A program made the position numbers and the translations under genes. This document shows, one piece after another, positions 42,580-51,618 of a stretch of DNA of 64,000 bases. How positions within the stretch are numbered: position 1 is the first letter of the stretch; the number at the start of each line of letters is the position of its first letter. The stretch spans positions 139,871-203,870 of the forward strand of contig CAZSRS010000004.1 in assembly GCA_964609625.1 (NCBI GenBank), given 5' to 3'. The notes beneath the pieces were generated by a model that worked only from the letters and a program-made list of their open reading frames with translations, searched no databases and was not told the DNA's origin. Origin of the DNA: G963674665 sp964609625. Lineage in GTDB: Bacteria; Desulfobacterota; Desulfovibrionia; Desulfovibrionales; Desulfovibrionaceae.

Positions 42580-44211
42580 TTAGTCGCGCGCCAAGCCCAG
42601 GCCTTGTTCCACGTCATGGATATTTTCACTCAGGTCCTGCCAGAGCTGGAGCATCTGGGCGGCCTGGAGGTGGCGCAATTCTTCGGGATCAAACCTCCGG
42701 GCCAGGCTGTCGGTTATGTCCGTCCACGCGTTGTCTTCCCGATCTCCGCAACTAGAGCCGATTCCCAGACCATGGGGCGTCCGGTGCGAGACCACGAGCC
42801 CGCCTTGATGGCAACAGAAGTGCCCTTGCATGGCGCGACGGAGGTCGCGTCCGAGATACTCCAGTTCTCCTGCAGGGGGCAGGATGTCGAATCCCCCCCA
42901 GGCCCGCAGTTCCTGAAGGGAAAAAAGGCGGCAGCAGGATGCGGTGGACAGGCATGGTCTGACCGACTGGAACTGTCCGCGTCCGGGAACCTGGCCATGG
43001 AGCCGCGAAAGACGGAACTCCGGCCGTTGCTCGACAGCCACCCCCTGGGGGCGGGGGTGAATGTGCAGGTCCGTGGCCAGCAGCAGTTCGGGGTTTCCAG
43101 GCGCGTGCAGGGAGCAGCCCCAGGAGGCGGCTTCAGGGCGGTGTTCGCGCGCCGCATGCAGTTTGGTGAGCCAGTCCTCGGGCAGACGCAGGTCGTCGTC
43201 CACCAGGGCAACGAATTCCATCTCCGCCAGCAGAGGGAGTTCGATCAACATGTTGCGAGCCGCGGCCGGATCCATGCCCTGGGGCACGCGCATCACGTGC
43301 AGTGCTTCCTGCCCCAGGTTGTGTTTCCAGATGTCGAGCAGCGAGGCCGTGGCGTCGCGGGAGTCGTTGTCCAGGACCACCACGAGGCTGAGACCATGGC
43401 TGGCGGCCAGGTCGTCCATGGTCTCGGCGAGACGATGGACGTTGTCCCTGGTTTGCAGGAGCACGGCAGTCAGGGGCATGACGTTCATGTTGGGAAGAGG
43501 TTGGATGGCGGCGTTCACCCGCTGCAAAAGACTGGCGTGCCAGGGCCTGGCGAGCAGGACTTCACGCCAGAGCTCCAGGGCCGCGTCATGTTCGTCCATT
43601 CGCCAGAGGACTTCTGCCCTGCGCTCCGCGGGCAACAGCCAGGCGGCATTTTGCATGCATCTGTCGTAGGCCTTTTCCGCCCGGCACCATTCGCCGGCAG
43701 CGAAATGGCGCTCGGCCTGCAGAAAGTCCAGCAGCGGTTCAGCCCCGGATAGGCGGAGGGGGTGCATGCGTCGGATGCGCTCAAGGACTTCGTCGCCGCG
43801 CCCCAGCTCCAGACCGAGCAGTTCCAGCTGACGCGCCCAGAAGAGATTGTCGGGTTCCGTCTCGCAACCCTCCGCGGCCAGGGCAAAGGCTCTGTGCGGG
43901 TCCACGCCCCTGGCCTGCTCCATGCGGTGGCGCAGATCGGCCTGGCGGGGTTCGGACCAGGCCGAGGCCACCAGTTGCGGGCAAGGACCCTCGGCTGCCG
44001 GAAGCTGGCCGGCCAGTCCCCCTTCGAGGGGCGCGTTCTCCCACGCAGCGCGCAACAGCTCCCTGGCCAGGCCGCCGGGAACGCCTCCAGGTTGGAAGGC
44101 CATGGCCCGGACAGCCGCTTCGTGCAACTGCCGCCAGCCCACACTGCCCACGAGCAGGAGTTCCTGCAAGCTCGAGGGCAGCGTGTCCCAGGCGCGTCGG
44201 ATCATGGCCAT
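42580..44211 (-). CDS. glycosyltransferase with helical N-terminal region
   Basis: This 543-residue protein repeats the plan of the gene at 29866-31515: a helical, TPR-like N-terminal half (AERHFAAGEWCRAEKAYDRCM, RMDEHDAALELWREVLLARPW) and a C-terminal GT-A-like domain with TAVLLQTRDNVHRLAETMDDL, VVVLDNDSRDATAS and the acidic VDDDLRLPEDWLTKLH. Sugar and acceptor are unknown. It follows dsbD by 27 bases. The last GT-A segments are weaker than in its paralogue, so activity may differ. The start at 44211 could also be the second Met (44205). Confidence 0.75.
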   Translation of the reverse strand: MAMIRRAWDTLPSSLQELLLVGSVGWRQLHEAAVRAMAFQPGGVPGGLARELLRAAWENAPLEGGLAGQLPAAEGPCPQLVASAWSEPRQADLRHRMEQARGVDPHRAFALAAEGCETEPDNLFWARQLELLGLELGRGDEVLERIRRMHPLRLSGAEPLLDFLQAERHFAAGEWCRAEKAYDRCMQNAAWLLPAERRAEVLWRMDEHDAALELWREVLLARPWHASLLQRVNAAIQPLPNMNVMPLTAVLLQTRDNVHRLAETMDDLAASHGLSLVVVLDNDSRDATASLLDIWKHNLGQEALHVMRVPQGMDPAAARNMLIELPLLAEMEFVALVDDDLRLPEDWLTKLHAAREHRPEAASWGCSLHAPGNPELLLATDLHIHPRPQGVAVEQRPEFRLSRLHGQVPGRGQFQSVRPCLSTASCCRLFSLQELRAWGGFDILPPAGELEYLGRDLRRAMQGHFCCHQGGLVVSHRTPHGLGIGSSCGDREDNAWTDITDSLARRFDPEELRHLQAAQMLQLWQDLSENIHDVEQGLGLARD

Positions 44212-44238
44212 GGTCCTGACCTCACGGAGGCAGCGGGC

Positions 44239-46194
44239 TCAGCGGGGGGCAAACGTCTGCTCCAGGGCGTCTTCCATCTGCGATGGTGTGAACAGGTCGC
44301 GCAGCACCAGTGGGCTGGTGCTCTCCTCGCCTTTGGGGAAGAGAGCCACCACCGGGATGCTCTGGCTGCCCAGGGCCTCCAACAAGGCCTGGGCCTCGGG
44401 ATTGTGTTCGGTCAGGTCGGCCTGAAGAAAGATGATATCGTATTTATCCTTCCACTTGGCCAGGCGCCGGGGCGCCAGGGTTGTTTTTTCCAGGGCCTTG
44501 CAATTGGGGCACCAGTCCGCCGTGAAATCGATCATCATGTTCTTGCCGCCAAGCACGTCGTTGAAGCGGTTGCCGCTGAATTCCAACCAGTCTTCCTGCT
44601 GCACGGGATGGCGCAGGGTCCAAAGGGCCACTGCCAGCAGCACGGTGAGGGCGATGCCCCGGATGACCAACATCCGGAGCCTGGGATCCAGGAGATTGGT
44701 CCAGGAACCCCAGATCCAGGCGGCGAAGGCCGTGCCCAGCAGCAGGATCATGGCCTGGAGCTTGTAGGCCTGGGGCAGGATGTAGAGCAGGTAGACGCAG
44801 GTGGCCATGAGGAAGAAGCCCACGAGCCGTTCCAGATGGATGGTCCAGCTACCGGGTCTGGGGAAGAGGCGCACCAGCTCGGGGCGAAAGGCCATGAGCA
44901 CATAGGGTGAGGCCATACCCGCGCCGATGAACAGGAACACGGAGATGATGGTGGAGGGCGCCTGGGTCAGGGTCCAGCCCAGCACGCCACCGAGAAACGG
45001 GCCGCTGCACGGGGTGGCCAGCAGCGTGGCCAGGAACCCGGTGAACAGGGCCTGGGACTTGTTGTTCTTGCCGGCCACTCCGCCCTTGAGGTCAACGATG
45101 GGCAGGTCAAAGACGCCGAACAGCGAGAGCCCCAGGCCGAAGATAACGGCTGTGACGGCCATGACCAGCAGCGGTTTCTGGAACAGCTGCCCCCAGGCCA
45201 GGCCGGCCGCTCCGAGCACCACGCCCAGGATAACGAAGTAGAGCATGATGCCGGCGGCGAAAAAGATGTTGTGCTCCCGGAAATGCCGCATCTTGATTTC
45301 CGGGTTGTCGATACCCGAAGCCAACAACAGGGAACTGAGTTTGAGGCTGACCACGGGGAGCACGCAGGGCATGAAGTTGAGGATCAGGCCGGCGATGATC
45401 GCCAGCAGCGCGGCCTTGCCCAGGCCGCGTACCTCCAACTTGGGCTGGAAATAGCGGGGCACCAGTTGGAGCAGTTCAGGGGTCTCGGTGAGTTCCACCC
45501 CGGACGAGGGCCGTGGTGCTGCGTCGGCCTGCTGTATGGGCAGGGGCGCTTCCTGGTCACCGGAGTCCTGCATGGCGTTCAGGAACGCGGGCCACCAGAG
45601 CTGGCTGTCGGCGTCGGGAAGGGTGTCGGGGTCGAGGTCCTGCATTTCGATGAGCACATCTTCCTGGACAGGCCAGCAGCTGGTGTCGGAACAGAGCAGC
45701 AGGCGCAGGGAGCCGACCAGGAGCAGCGTTTCCTGGGTCTCTCCGTAGAGGCCCACGAAGATCGGAGTCTTGTCCTGGTAGACTTCCACTATCAGGGAAG
45801 GGTCGAAAGAGTCGGGCTTGTGCTTTCCCTGGGGGTAGAAAACCCGCGCGTTCATGCCCGGCGGCGGGGTCACGGCGAGGTCGGTGGGCTGTCCCGTGGG
45901 GCCAGGCTTGTGTCCGTAGGCGTAGTGTCCAGGGTTGGGCTCCAGCCAGAAGACAGTCAGCAGTTGTGGCAAACCGGGACCGTCTGGGCCGAATTCCTGG
46001 ATACCTGCTCCAGACAAGGTTTCGGAGTCTTTGACCTGGAAAACTTCCCAGCTCAGGGAAAATGGAGCTGATTCCAGCGAAACGGCTTTCCGCGCGAAGA
46101 TCGTGAGGTTGGAGAGAAAAAGGGTCAGAACGAGGCAGAGGATCAGGCGGAGCGGGCCACGTAGAGCCACAGAGCCCGAGGTCAGAGCAGCCAT
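44239..46194 (-). CDS. thiol:disulfide interchange protein, DsbD/ScsB-like
   Basis: This 651-residue protein carries electrons from cytoplasmic thioredoxin to the periplasm. The N-terminal periplasmic part has a CSDTSC pair, the middle has about eight membrane helices with ILNFMPCVLPVVSLKL and ATPCSGPFLGG (the two membrane cysteines), and the C terminus is a thioredoxin domain with FTADWCPNCKALE (CPNC). Order and motifs match DsbD/ScsB. ATG 46194 has GGAGG seven bases ahead and overlaps the moeA stop by 13 bases, so it is cotranscribed with moaE-moeA. A role in cytochrome c maturation or periplasmic repair is likely. Confidence 0.9.
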   Translation of the reverse strand: MAALTSGSVALRGPLRLILCLVLTLFLSNLTIFARKAVSLESAPFSLSWEVFQVKDSETLSGAGIQEFGPDGPGLPQLLTVFWLEPNPGHYAYGHKPGPTGQPTDLAVTPPPGMNARVFYPQGKHKPDSFDPSLIVEVYQDKTPIFVGLYGETQETLLLVGSLRLLLCSDTSCWPVQEDVLIEMQDLDPDTLPDADSQLWWPAFLNAMQDSGDQEAPLPIQQADAAPRPSSGVELTETPELLQLVPRYFQPKLEVRGLGKAALLAIIAGLILNFMPCVLPVVSLKLSSLLLASGIDNPEIKMRHFREHNIFFAAGIMLYFVILGVVLGAAGLAWGQLFQKPLLVMAVTAVIFGLGLSLFGVFDLPIVDLKGGVAGKNNKSQALFTGFLATLLATPCSGPFLGGVLGWTLTQAPSTIISVFLFIGAGMASPYVLMAFRPELVRLFPRPGSWTIHLERLVGFFLMATCVYLLYILPQAYKLQAMILLLGTAFAAWIWGSWTNLLDPRLRMLVIRGIALTVLLAVALWTLRHPVQQEDWLEFSGNRFNDVLGGKNMMIDFTADWCPNCKALEKTTLAPRRLAKWKDKYDIIFLQADLTEHNPEAQALLEALGSQSIPVVALFPKGEESTSPLVLRDLFTPSQMEDALEQTFAPR

Positions 46195-47423
46195 ACATTC
46201 ACCTCCGCTCCCTGCGGGAGCCCCTCGCGGTTCGGTTCGATGCACACGAGGCCGTGGGCCTCGATGAGGGTTTTGAGCAGGCCGGACTTGCCCAACCGTG
46301 GCCAAGCCAGGGGCAATTCATCCAGGCGTTTTTCCATGCGCACCCTGACGTATTCCTCGCGCCCCTGTCTGGAGGCCAGGTTCTGAGCCAGTTCCGCTTT
46401 CACCAGGTGCCTGCGCTCGTGGTCGAAGGCGTGTCTGTCGCCGGTCAGATGTCGCAGCAGAGGCATGCCGAACACCAGCATGATCACCTGAGCCGAGGCC
46501 ACCTGTCCCGGCAAGCCGAGCACGGGAACGCCCCCCACGCTGGCGACGATGGTGGGCTTGCCCGGGCTGATGGCCACTCCGTGAGCCAGTATCATGGATT
46601 CGGGCAGGGAGCGCAGGGCATCGATGGTCAAGTCGCGGATACCAACGGAACTGCCTCCGGAAATGAACACGGCGTCGCATTCTTCCACGGCCTTGGCCAG
46701 GGCCGTGGTCAGGGCGTCGAGCTGGTCCGGGATCAGGCCGTACAGCCGGGCCTCCGCGCCGGCATCCTCGATCATGCAGGCCAGGGCCGGGGAGTTCACA
46801 TCGCGCACTTGGCCGGGCCTGGGCGTCTGTTGCATGGGCACCAGTTCGTCGCCGGTGGAGATGACCCCAACCAGGGGGCGCCTGTGCACCTCCACGACGG
46901 CGATCCCCTGGGCAGCCAGGAGTCCCAGCTCCGGGGCGCGTAGCAGCGTGCCGGCAGGCAACAGGGTTTTGCCCCTGGTGGCGTCCTCACCCCTGAACAT
47001 GACGTTCTCGCCGGGGGCCAGGGATTTCCAGGCCTCGATGGCGCCGCCCCCAAGGTCCTGGGCATGCTCGACCATGAGCACGGAGTCGGCGCCCTCTGGC
47101 AGCGTGCCTCCCGTGGTGATGGCCGCGCAGGCGCCGGGGGCGAGCTGGAAGTTCGGAGCCCTGTCCACGGCGATCTGGCCCTGGATTTCGAGATAGGCGG
47201 GGTTGGACTCGCTGGCGCCGAAGATGTCCGACGCGCGCACGGCATAGCCGTCCATGCTGGAGCGATGCACCAGGGGCAGGTCCTCCACGGCGATGACGTC
47301 AAAGGCCAACACCCGTCCCCTGCAACCGGCCAAGGGGGCGCTTTGTTCCGAAAGCAGTGGGAAACCTCGCAGCAGGGTCTCGCACTCGCCGCGACTGACC
47401 ATGTTCAGAAAACCATGTTGCAT
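46182..47423 (-). CDS. moeA: molybdopterin molybdenumtransferase MoeA
   Basis: MoeA inserts molybdenum into adenylated molybdopterin to complete the cofactor. The 413-residue protein shows the N-terminal LPLVHRSSMDGYAVRA (the conserved MDGYA) and ITTGGTLPEGADSVLMVE, then the MogA-like domain with VGVISTGDELVP and VFISGGSSVGIRDL, and GKPTIVASVGGVPVLGLPGQ. ATG at 47423 is chosen; a second in-frame ATG is at 47402. It is 16 bases downstream of moaE. Desulfovibrio-type anaerobes use Mo or W enzymes such as formate dehydrogenase. Confidence 0.95.
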   Translation of the reverse strand: MQHGFLNMVSRGECETLLRGFPLLSEQSAPLAGCRGRVLAFDVIAVEDLPLVHRSSMDGYAVRASDIFGASESNPAYLEIQGQIAVDRAPNFQLAPGACAAITTGGTLPEGADSVLMVEHAQDLGGGAIEAWKSLAPGENVMFRGEDATRGKTLLPAGTLLRAPELGLLAAQGIAVVEVHRRPLVGVISTGDELVPMQQTPRPGQVRDVNSPALACMIEDAGAEARLYGLIPDQLDALTTALAKAVEECDAVFISGGSSVGIRDLTIDALRSLPESMILAHGVAISPGKPTIVASVGGVPVLGLPGQVASAQVIMLVFGMPLLRHLTGDRHAFDHERRHLVKAELAQNLASRQGREEYVRVRMEKRLDELPLAWPRLGKSGLLKTLIEAHGLVCIEPNREGLPQGAEVNVWLL

Positions 47424-47439
47424 GGGGGTCTCGGTGGGA

Positions 47440-47805
47440 TCAGGCGGCAATGATTTCTTTCTTGGATACGGCCTCGGCCTTGATGCGGTCCAGCAATTCG
47501 GCAAGCACGGGCTTGACGTTTTCGCGCAGGTCGCCGGCCACCACGATGAGCAGCAAATCGTCACCCAGTTGCAGCGTGCCTTGGGCAGCCCAAACCCGGA
47601 TGCGGAAGATGCCGGGCTTTTGCTCGAATTCCTTGCGCAGGGCCTCGATACGCTCCTGGTCCGGGGAGACTTCAACCGTGCGCACCTTGGCACCGTCCTT
47701 TCTGGACCAGCCACGAACCACGCCGTTGTGCGCGAGGATCATGCCCACGTTGTCCACGAATCCGGGTTCCTGCTTCACTTCCTTGATCAGCGTGCCGATG
47801 TCCAT
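47440..47805 (-). CDS. moaE: molybdopterin synthase catalytic subunit (MoaE-like)
   Basis: MoaE combines with thiocarboxylated MoaD to put two sulfurs on precursor Z. This 121-residue protein carries IGTLIKEVKQEPGFVDNVG, MILAHNGVVRGWSRKDG (family-typical, H-x-G-x-V), LLIVVAGDLRENVKPVLAELLDRIKA and a lysine tail SKKEI that stands for the WKKE active-site lysines. It is somewhat short of the 140-150 residues of E. coli MoaE and may be a variant. ATG 47805 has GAAGG close by. The gene heads a moaE-moeA-dsbD-glycosyltransferase transcript. Confidence 0.85.
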   Translation of the reverse strand: MDIGTLIKEVKQEPGFVDNVGMILAHNGVVRGWSRKDGAKVRTVEVSPDQERIEALRKEFEQKPGIFRIRVWAAQGTLQLGDDLLLIVVAGDLRENVKPVLAELLDRIKAEAVSKKEIIAA

Positions 47806-47945
47806 GCCTTCATCCTTCGGTTGTCGGTGTGGGGGCTGTATACATGGAAACCCTGTCGCGGGCCAGCAATGTTCAGGGCGGCCAGGGCCGGGACGCGCGT
47901 TTCCCACTACAAGTCAGTCCCTGTCCGTCGCCTCCAGCGCCGAAA

Positions 47946-47957
47946 CAAACATGTTTG
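47946..47957. promoter_or_regulatory. perfect 12-base palindrome CAAACATGTTTG
   Basis: A perfect palindrome lies in the 210-base space between moaE (start 47805) and the end of zraR (48016), about 140 bases before moaE. It may be an operator for the moaE transcript; no regulator is assigned. Confidence 0.35.
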
Positions 47958-48015
47958 CTCCGAGTACAACAGGAATCCGGGGCAGACAAGCCTTGCCCCC
48001 GGTTTCACACACGTA

Positions 48016-49368
48016 TCACAGGCCGTATTTCCTGAGCTTCTTGTGCAGGGTCACCCTGGAGATGCCCAGGAGCCGGGCCGCCTCGCTCTTGTTACCCCCG
48101 GTCTGCTCCAGGGTGGAGAGCACGGCCTCCTTTTCCACCTCCTCCAGGGGGCGGCCGCCAGCTTCGGCCGCGGTATCCCTCGAGGCCGGACAGCCCTGGG
48201 TGATCACCAGGGGCAGGTCGTTCTCGCCGACCCAGTCGCCCATGGCCAGGATCACGGCGCGTTCCACTGCGTTTTCCAGCTCGCGGACATTGCCGGGCCA
48301 GTCATGCTTGAGTAGCAGGTCCATGGCCTGCGGGGTGAAGCCCTTGAGGTTCTTGCGGTTCTTTTCCCCGAAGTGTTTGAGGAAGTGCTGTGCCAGCAAG
48401 GGCAGGTCATCCTTGCGCTCCCGCAAGGGGGGAACGCGCAGGGTGACCACGTTGAGCCGGTAGAAGAGGTCCTCGCGGAATTCGCCCCTGATCACGGCCT
48501 GGGCCAGGTCGCGGTTGGTGGCGGCGATGATGCGCACGTCCACCTGGATGGGCGTGTCGCTGCCCACGCGCTGGACCTCGCGTTCCTGGAGCACGCGCAG
48601 GAGCTTGGCCTGCATGGGCAGGGGGATCTCGCCGATCTCGTCCAGGAAGATCACGCCCTTGTCGGCCAGGACAAAGCGGCCCTCCCGCCGGCGGTCCGCG
48701 CCGGTGAAAGCGCCCTTTTCGTGGCCGAAGAGTTCGGACTCCAGCAAGGTCTCGGACAGGGCCGCGCAGTTGACCGTCACCAGGGGGGCGTTCTTGCGCG
48801 GGCTGATGCCATGAATGGCCTTGGCCACCAGCTCCTTGCCGGTGCCTGATTCGCCGGTGATCAGCACCGTGGCCTCGCTGGGCGCCACCATGGCGACCAT
48901 CTCCAGCAGGGTCTGCATGGATTGGCTCTTGCCGATGATGGAAGCGAGCTGCACGTTGCGTGGCAGTTGTTCCTTGAGAGCGCGGTTTTCCACGGCAAGG
49001 CGGGTGTGGTCCAGGGCGCGCTCCAGGGTGATCTTGAGTTCGTCGAAGTCCAGGGGCTTGGTCAGGTAGTCGTAGGCGCCGGACTTGAGGGCCTGTACCG
49101 CGGTATCCACCGAGGAATAGGCCGTCATGATCAGCACGGGCACGGCCGGGTTGTATTCCCGGATGCGTCGCAGGGCCTCGATGCCGTCCATCTCGGCCAT
49201 GCGCACGTCCATGAGCACGGCATCGAAGGGGCGTTTCCTGACGCTTTCCACGGCCAGGGCCCCGTTGTCGGCCGTGAACACCTCGTACCCCCAGCCCTTT
49301 ATCAGGATGGAAAGGCTGCTCTGGTGCCCAGGGTCGTCGTCCACGATGAGTATGGCCGGTTTACGCAT
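48016..49368 (-). CDS. zraR: sigma-54-dependent response regulator ZraR-like
   Basis: This 450-residue NtrC-family activator has a receiver domain (phospho-acceptor Asp54 in VLMDVRMAEMDG; Lys in YLTKPLD), an AAA+ domain (Walker A GESGTGKELVAKAIH, GAFTGADRR for sigma-54 contact, Walker B GVIFLDEIGEIP, NRDLAQAV) and a Fis-type helix-turn-helix at the end (NKSEAARLLGISRVTLHKKL). Start ATG 49368 with AGGA nine bases ahead. It is 25 bases downstream of the sensor kinase gene and pairs with it. Its probable target is the sigma-54 promoter of zraP across the divergent region, which makes ZraR the best name. Confidence 0.93.
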   Translation of the reverse strand: MRKPAILIVDDDPGHQSSLSILIKGWGYEVFTADNGALAVESVRKRPFDAVLMDVRMAEMDGIEALRRIREYNPAVPVLIMTAYSSVDTAVQALKSGAYDYLTKPLDFDELKITLERALDHTRLAVENRALKEQLPRNVQLASIIGKSQSMQTLLEMVAMVAPSEATVLITGESGTGKELVAKAIHGISPRKNAPLVTVNCAALSETLLESELFGHEKGAFTGADRRREGRFVLADKGVIFLDEIGEIPLPMQAKLLRVLQEREVQRVGSDTPIQVDVRIIAATNRDLAQAVIRGEFREDLFYRLNVVTLRVPPLRERKDDLPLLAQHFLKHFGEKNRKNLKGFTPQAMDLLLKHDWPGNVRELENAVERAVILAMGDWVGENDLPLVITQGCPASRDTAAEAGGRPLEEVEKEAVLSTLEQTGGNKSEAARLLGISRVTLHKKLRKYGL

Positions 49369-49393
49369 GTCTTGTCGTCCTGTGGTTGTGTTA

Positions 49394-51370
49394 TCAGGCA
49401 GCAGCGTTGACAGGCAGCAGCACGGTAAAGGTGGTTCCCTTTCCGGGAGTGCTCTGCACGCGCACCTCGCCTTGGTGGCTTTCCACGATCTTCTGGACAA
49501 TGGCCAGGCCCAGCCCCGTGCCTCTGGGCTTGGTAGTGTAATAGGGGTCGAAGACGCGTTCCACATCCTGCAGGAGCAGACCTGGGCCTGTGTCCTGAAC
49601 AACGATGCGCGCCATGGCCTTGGTGCCGGACATGGCCGTGTCCAGGCGCAGGGTGAGCCTGCCTCCACTCTCCATGGCCTGGATGGCGTTGATGCACAGA
49701 TTGAGCAGCACCTGGGTGATGCGGTCCGGATCGAGATGCACGATCTCGGGCGCGTTCCGTGCTTCCAGGACCACCTCCACGCCCTGGGCCCGGGCGTCGC
49801 GGCGGATCAGGTCCAGGGAGCGTTGCACCAGCGGCGCCAGCGGCGTGGCCCTGGGGGAGATGTCCGAGGGTCTGGCATACTCCAGGAGCTGTGTCACGGC
49901 GCGGTTGAGGCGCTCCACCTCCTGGCCCATGAGTTCGGCCATGCGTTTGGCGTCGCTGCCATCCTGGAACTGGGCGCTGAAGAAGGCTGCCGAGGCCTTG
50001 ATGGAACTCAGTGGGTTCCTGATCTCGTGGGCCACGCCCGCCGCCAAGTTGCCCACGGCCGCGAGTTTCTCGGCCCTGCGTACCGCGGCCTCGAGACGCC
50101 GCAGTTCTCGCAGGTCCCGGAACAGGAGCATGGCGCCCACTTGGGCCTGGTCCGCGTCCTGACCCCCGCCAGGGCCTTCACCAGCCGCGGCCGTGGCGAT
50201 GCGCACGCCGCTCACGCTCAGGGGCACGCGGGCCTCGGTCACAGCGTCCTGTTTCGGAGGGGAGGTCTCGCAGAGCATCTCCTGCTCCACTATTTCCCGT
50301 CCCTGAAGGACTTGTACCAGGGTTTGGGACAAAGCCGGTGGCAGATTGCCCCAGGCGTCGAAGGCCTCGCCGTCCCGCAGGCGGTAGGCAGGGCCGAGCA
50401 AGGCCTGGGCAGTGTGGTTGACCATGGTCACCACCCCGTTCATGTCCGTGGTGATGCAGCCGATGGGCATGTGGCTGACCACCTCGGAGGCAAAGGCGCG
50501 GGTGTCGCGCAACAGCTTGCGCGAGACGCGCAACCGTTGCGCCCAATACAGCGCCACCACCCCGCCGAGTCCCAGGGCCAGCAGCGTGGCCGCCAGCAGC
50601 AGGGTCACGCGCACGTCATGCCTGCGCGCCTCCTCGAAGGGCGCCACATCCAGGCCGATGAAGATGGTCAGGTCCTCGAGACTTCCCGCGGCCTCTCCGC
50701 CGCCCATCTCGTTGCACCAGCGCTGCCAGTTGTCGTGCATCGTCTCGCGCTGGCGCATCCAGCCCTCGCCCATGCGCCCCCGCATGCCGCGCCGTTGGTC
50801 TATGTCGGGGGTCCCTGGATGCTGGGGAGCGCAGGATGACGGCGGCACAAGCTCTGGAGAGGATGCCGGAGGTGGAGGATCCTGCAAGAGTGGATCACCG
50901 TGGCCACGAAGCAAGGGCCTGAAATGGCGGTAAACCATGAACACGCGCTGGTCGTTGTCAGCCAGGATGCGCCACTGCAAATCCTGCGTTGGAGGTTGGT
51001 TGTCCAGTATCCTGGCTCCGGCAAAGGGCTGCCCTTGGCGTTGTTCGTCGCTGTGGGCCAATGCTTTGCCCGAGGCATCCACCAGGGCGATATAGCGCAC
51101 CCCCGGCATCAGGGCGATCTGCTCGGCTAGGTTCTGCATCTGGGTCTGCAAGTCGAAGCGCCGCATCATACCCACGCGTGACCCCGCCTCATAGGCACGG
51201 ATCAGCAAGGCGCCCTTTTCCACCAGCATCTTGGAGGTGAACGTGGCCTCGCGGTTGACGTTGTACACCGCCAGCACGGCCACGACCACGATCAGGATTA
51301 CCGCGGCACCCACCACCATGAGGGGGGAGGCATAAAGCTCCAGCCGGCTGGAAGACATTTTTTGCAACAT
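49394..51370 (-). CDS. zraS: sensor histidine kinase ZraS-like
   Basis: This 658-residue kinase has an N-terminal membrane helix (residues ~15-36), a periplasmic sensor of ~220 residues, a second membrane helix (~ residues 275-297), a PAS-like region (FASEVVSHMPIGCITTDMNG), a HisKA box (AAGVAHEIRNPLSSIKAS with the phospho-His) and a HATPase domain (LLNLCINAIQAM, DTGPGLLLQDVERVFDPYYTT, GTGLGLAIV). The sensor holds a Pro-rich part and then an unusual Met/Arg/Trp/Cys-rich segment (MRGRMGEGWMRQRETMHDN). ATG 51370 has GGAG seven bases ahead. It heads the zraS-zraR operon, divergent from zraP. Confidence 0.92.
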   Translation of the reverse strand: MLQKMSSSRLELYASPLMVVGAAVILIVVVAVLAVYNVNREATFTSKMLVEKGALLIRAYEAGSRVGMMRRFDLQTQMQNLAEQIALMPGVRYIALVDASGKALAHSDEQRQGQPFAGARILDNQPPTQDLQWRILADNDQRVFMVYRHFRPLLRGHGDPLLQDPPPPASSPELVPPSSCAPQHPGTPDIDQRRGMRGRMGEGWMRQRETMHDNWQRWCNEMGGGEAAGSLEDLTIFIGLDVAPFEEARRHDVRVTLLLAATLLALGLGGVVALYWAQRLRVSRKLLRDTRAFASEVVSHMPIGCITTDMNGVVTMVNHTAQALLGPAYRLRDGEAFDAWGNLPPALSQTLVQVLQGREIVEQEMLCETSPPKQDAVTEARVPLSVSGVRIATAAAGEGPGGGQDADQAQVGAMLLFRDLRELRRLEAAVRRAEKLAAVGNLAAGVAHEIRNPLSSIKASAAFFSAQFQDGSDAKRMAELMGQEVERLNRAVTQLLEYARPSDISPRATPLAPLVQRSLDLIRRDARAQGVEVVLEARNAPEIVHLDPDRITQVLLNLCINAIQAMESGGRLTLRLDTAMSGTKAMARIVVQDTGPGLLLQDVERVFDPYYTTKPRGTGLGLAIVQKIVESHQGEVRVQSTPGKGTTFTVLLPVNAAA

Positions 51371-51463
51371 CAGCAGGCTCCGTTAAGGGCGGGGTCGAAG
51401 GTGTGCACAATGTTAACAGGGTTCACAGCGGTTGTGTACATTTACTTTACATCTCCAACAAGT

Positions 51464-51504
51464 TCGGTGCTTGGACCGTGCACCCGAAAGACTCGGAGCA
51501 CCGA
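51464..51504. promoter_or_regulatory. inverted repeat, candidate ZraR enhancer
   Basis: TCGGTGCT (51464-51471) and AGCACCGA (51497-51504) form a perfect eight-base inverted repeat with 25 bases between, and a smaller CCGA...TCGG pair lies inside. The centre is about 90 bases upstream of the predicted zraP transcription start, the usual distance for an NtrC-type activator site. Confidence 0.5.
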
Positions 51505-51547
51505 TAGATTTTTGTTTTTATTGAGGATATTTGAGCGTCGTCATGTT

Positions 51548-51563
51548 TGGCACAGGCCTTGCC
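51548..51563 (+). promoter_or_regulatory. sigma-54 promoter of zraP
   Basis: TGGCACAGGCCTTGCC matches the sigma-54 consensus TGGCACRNNNNTTGCW at every position but the last, with GG and GC 12 bases apart as required. It lies 56 bases before the zraP start codon. Predicted transcription start about 51574. Confidence 0.85.
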
Positions 51564-51618
51564 TTGTCATGTGCAAATGCAACACCAAACCATGTGCACA
51601 ACCACAAGGAGAAACACC

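Noticed and set aside
47254..48463. Long plus-strand frames over moeA, moaE and zraR
   Set aside because: They are antisense to genes with clear motifs and repeat the GC-rich shadow pattern.
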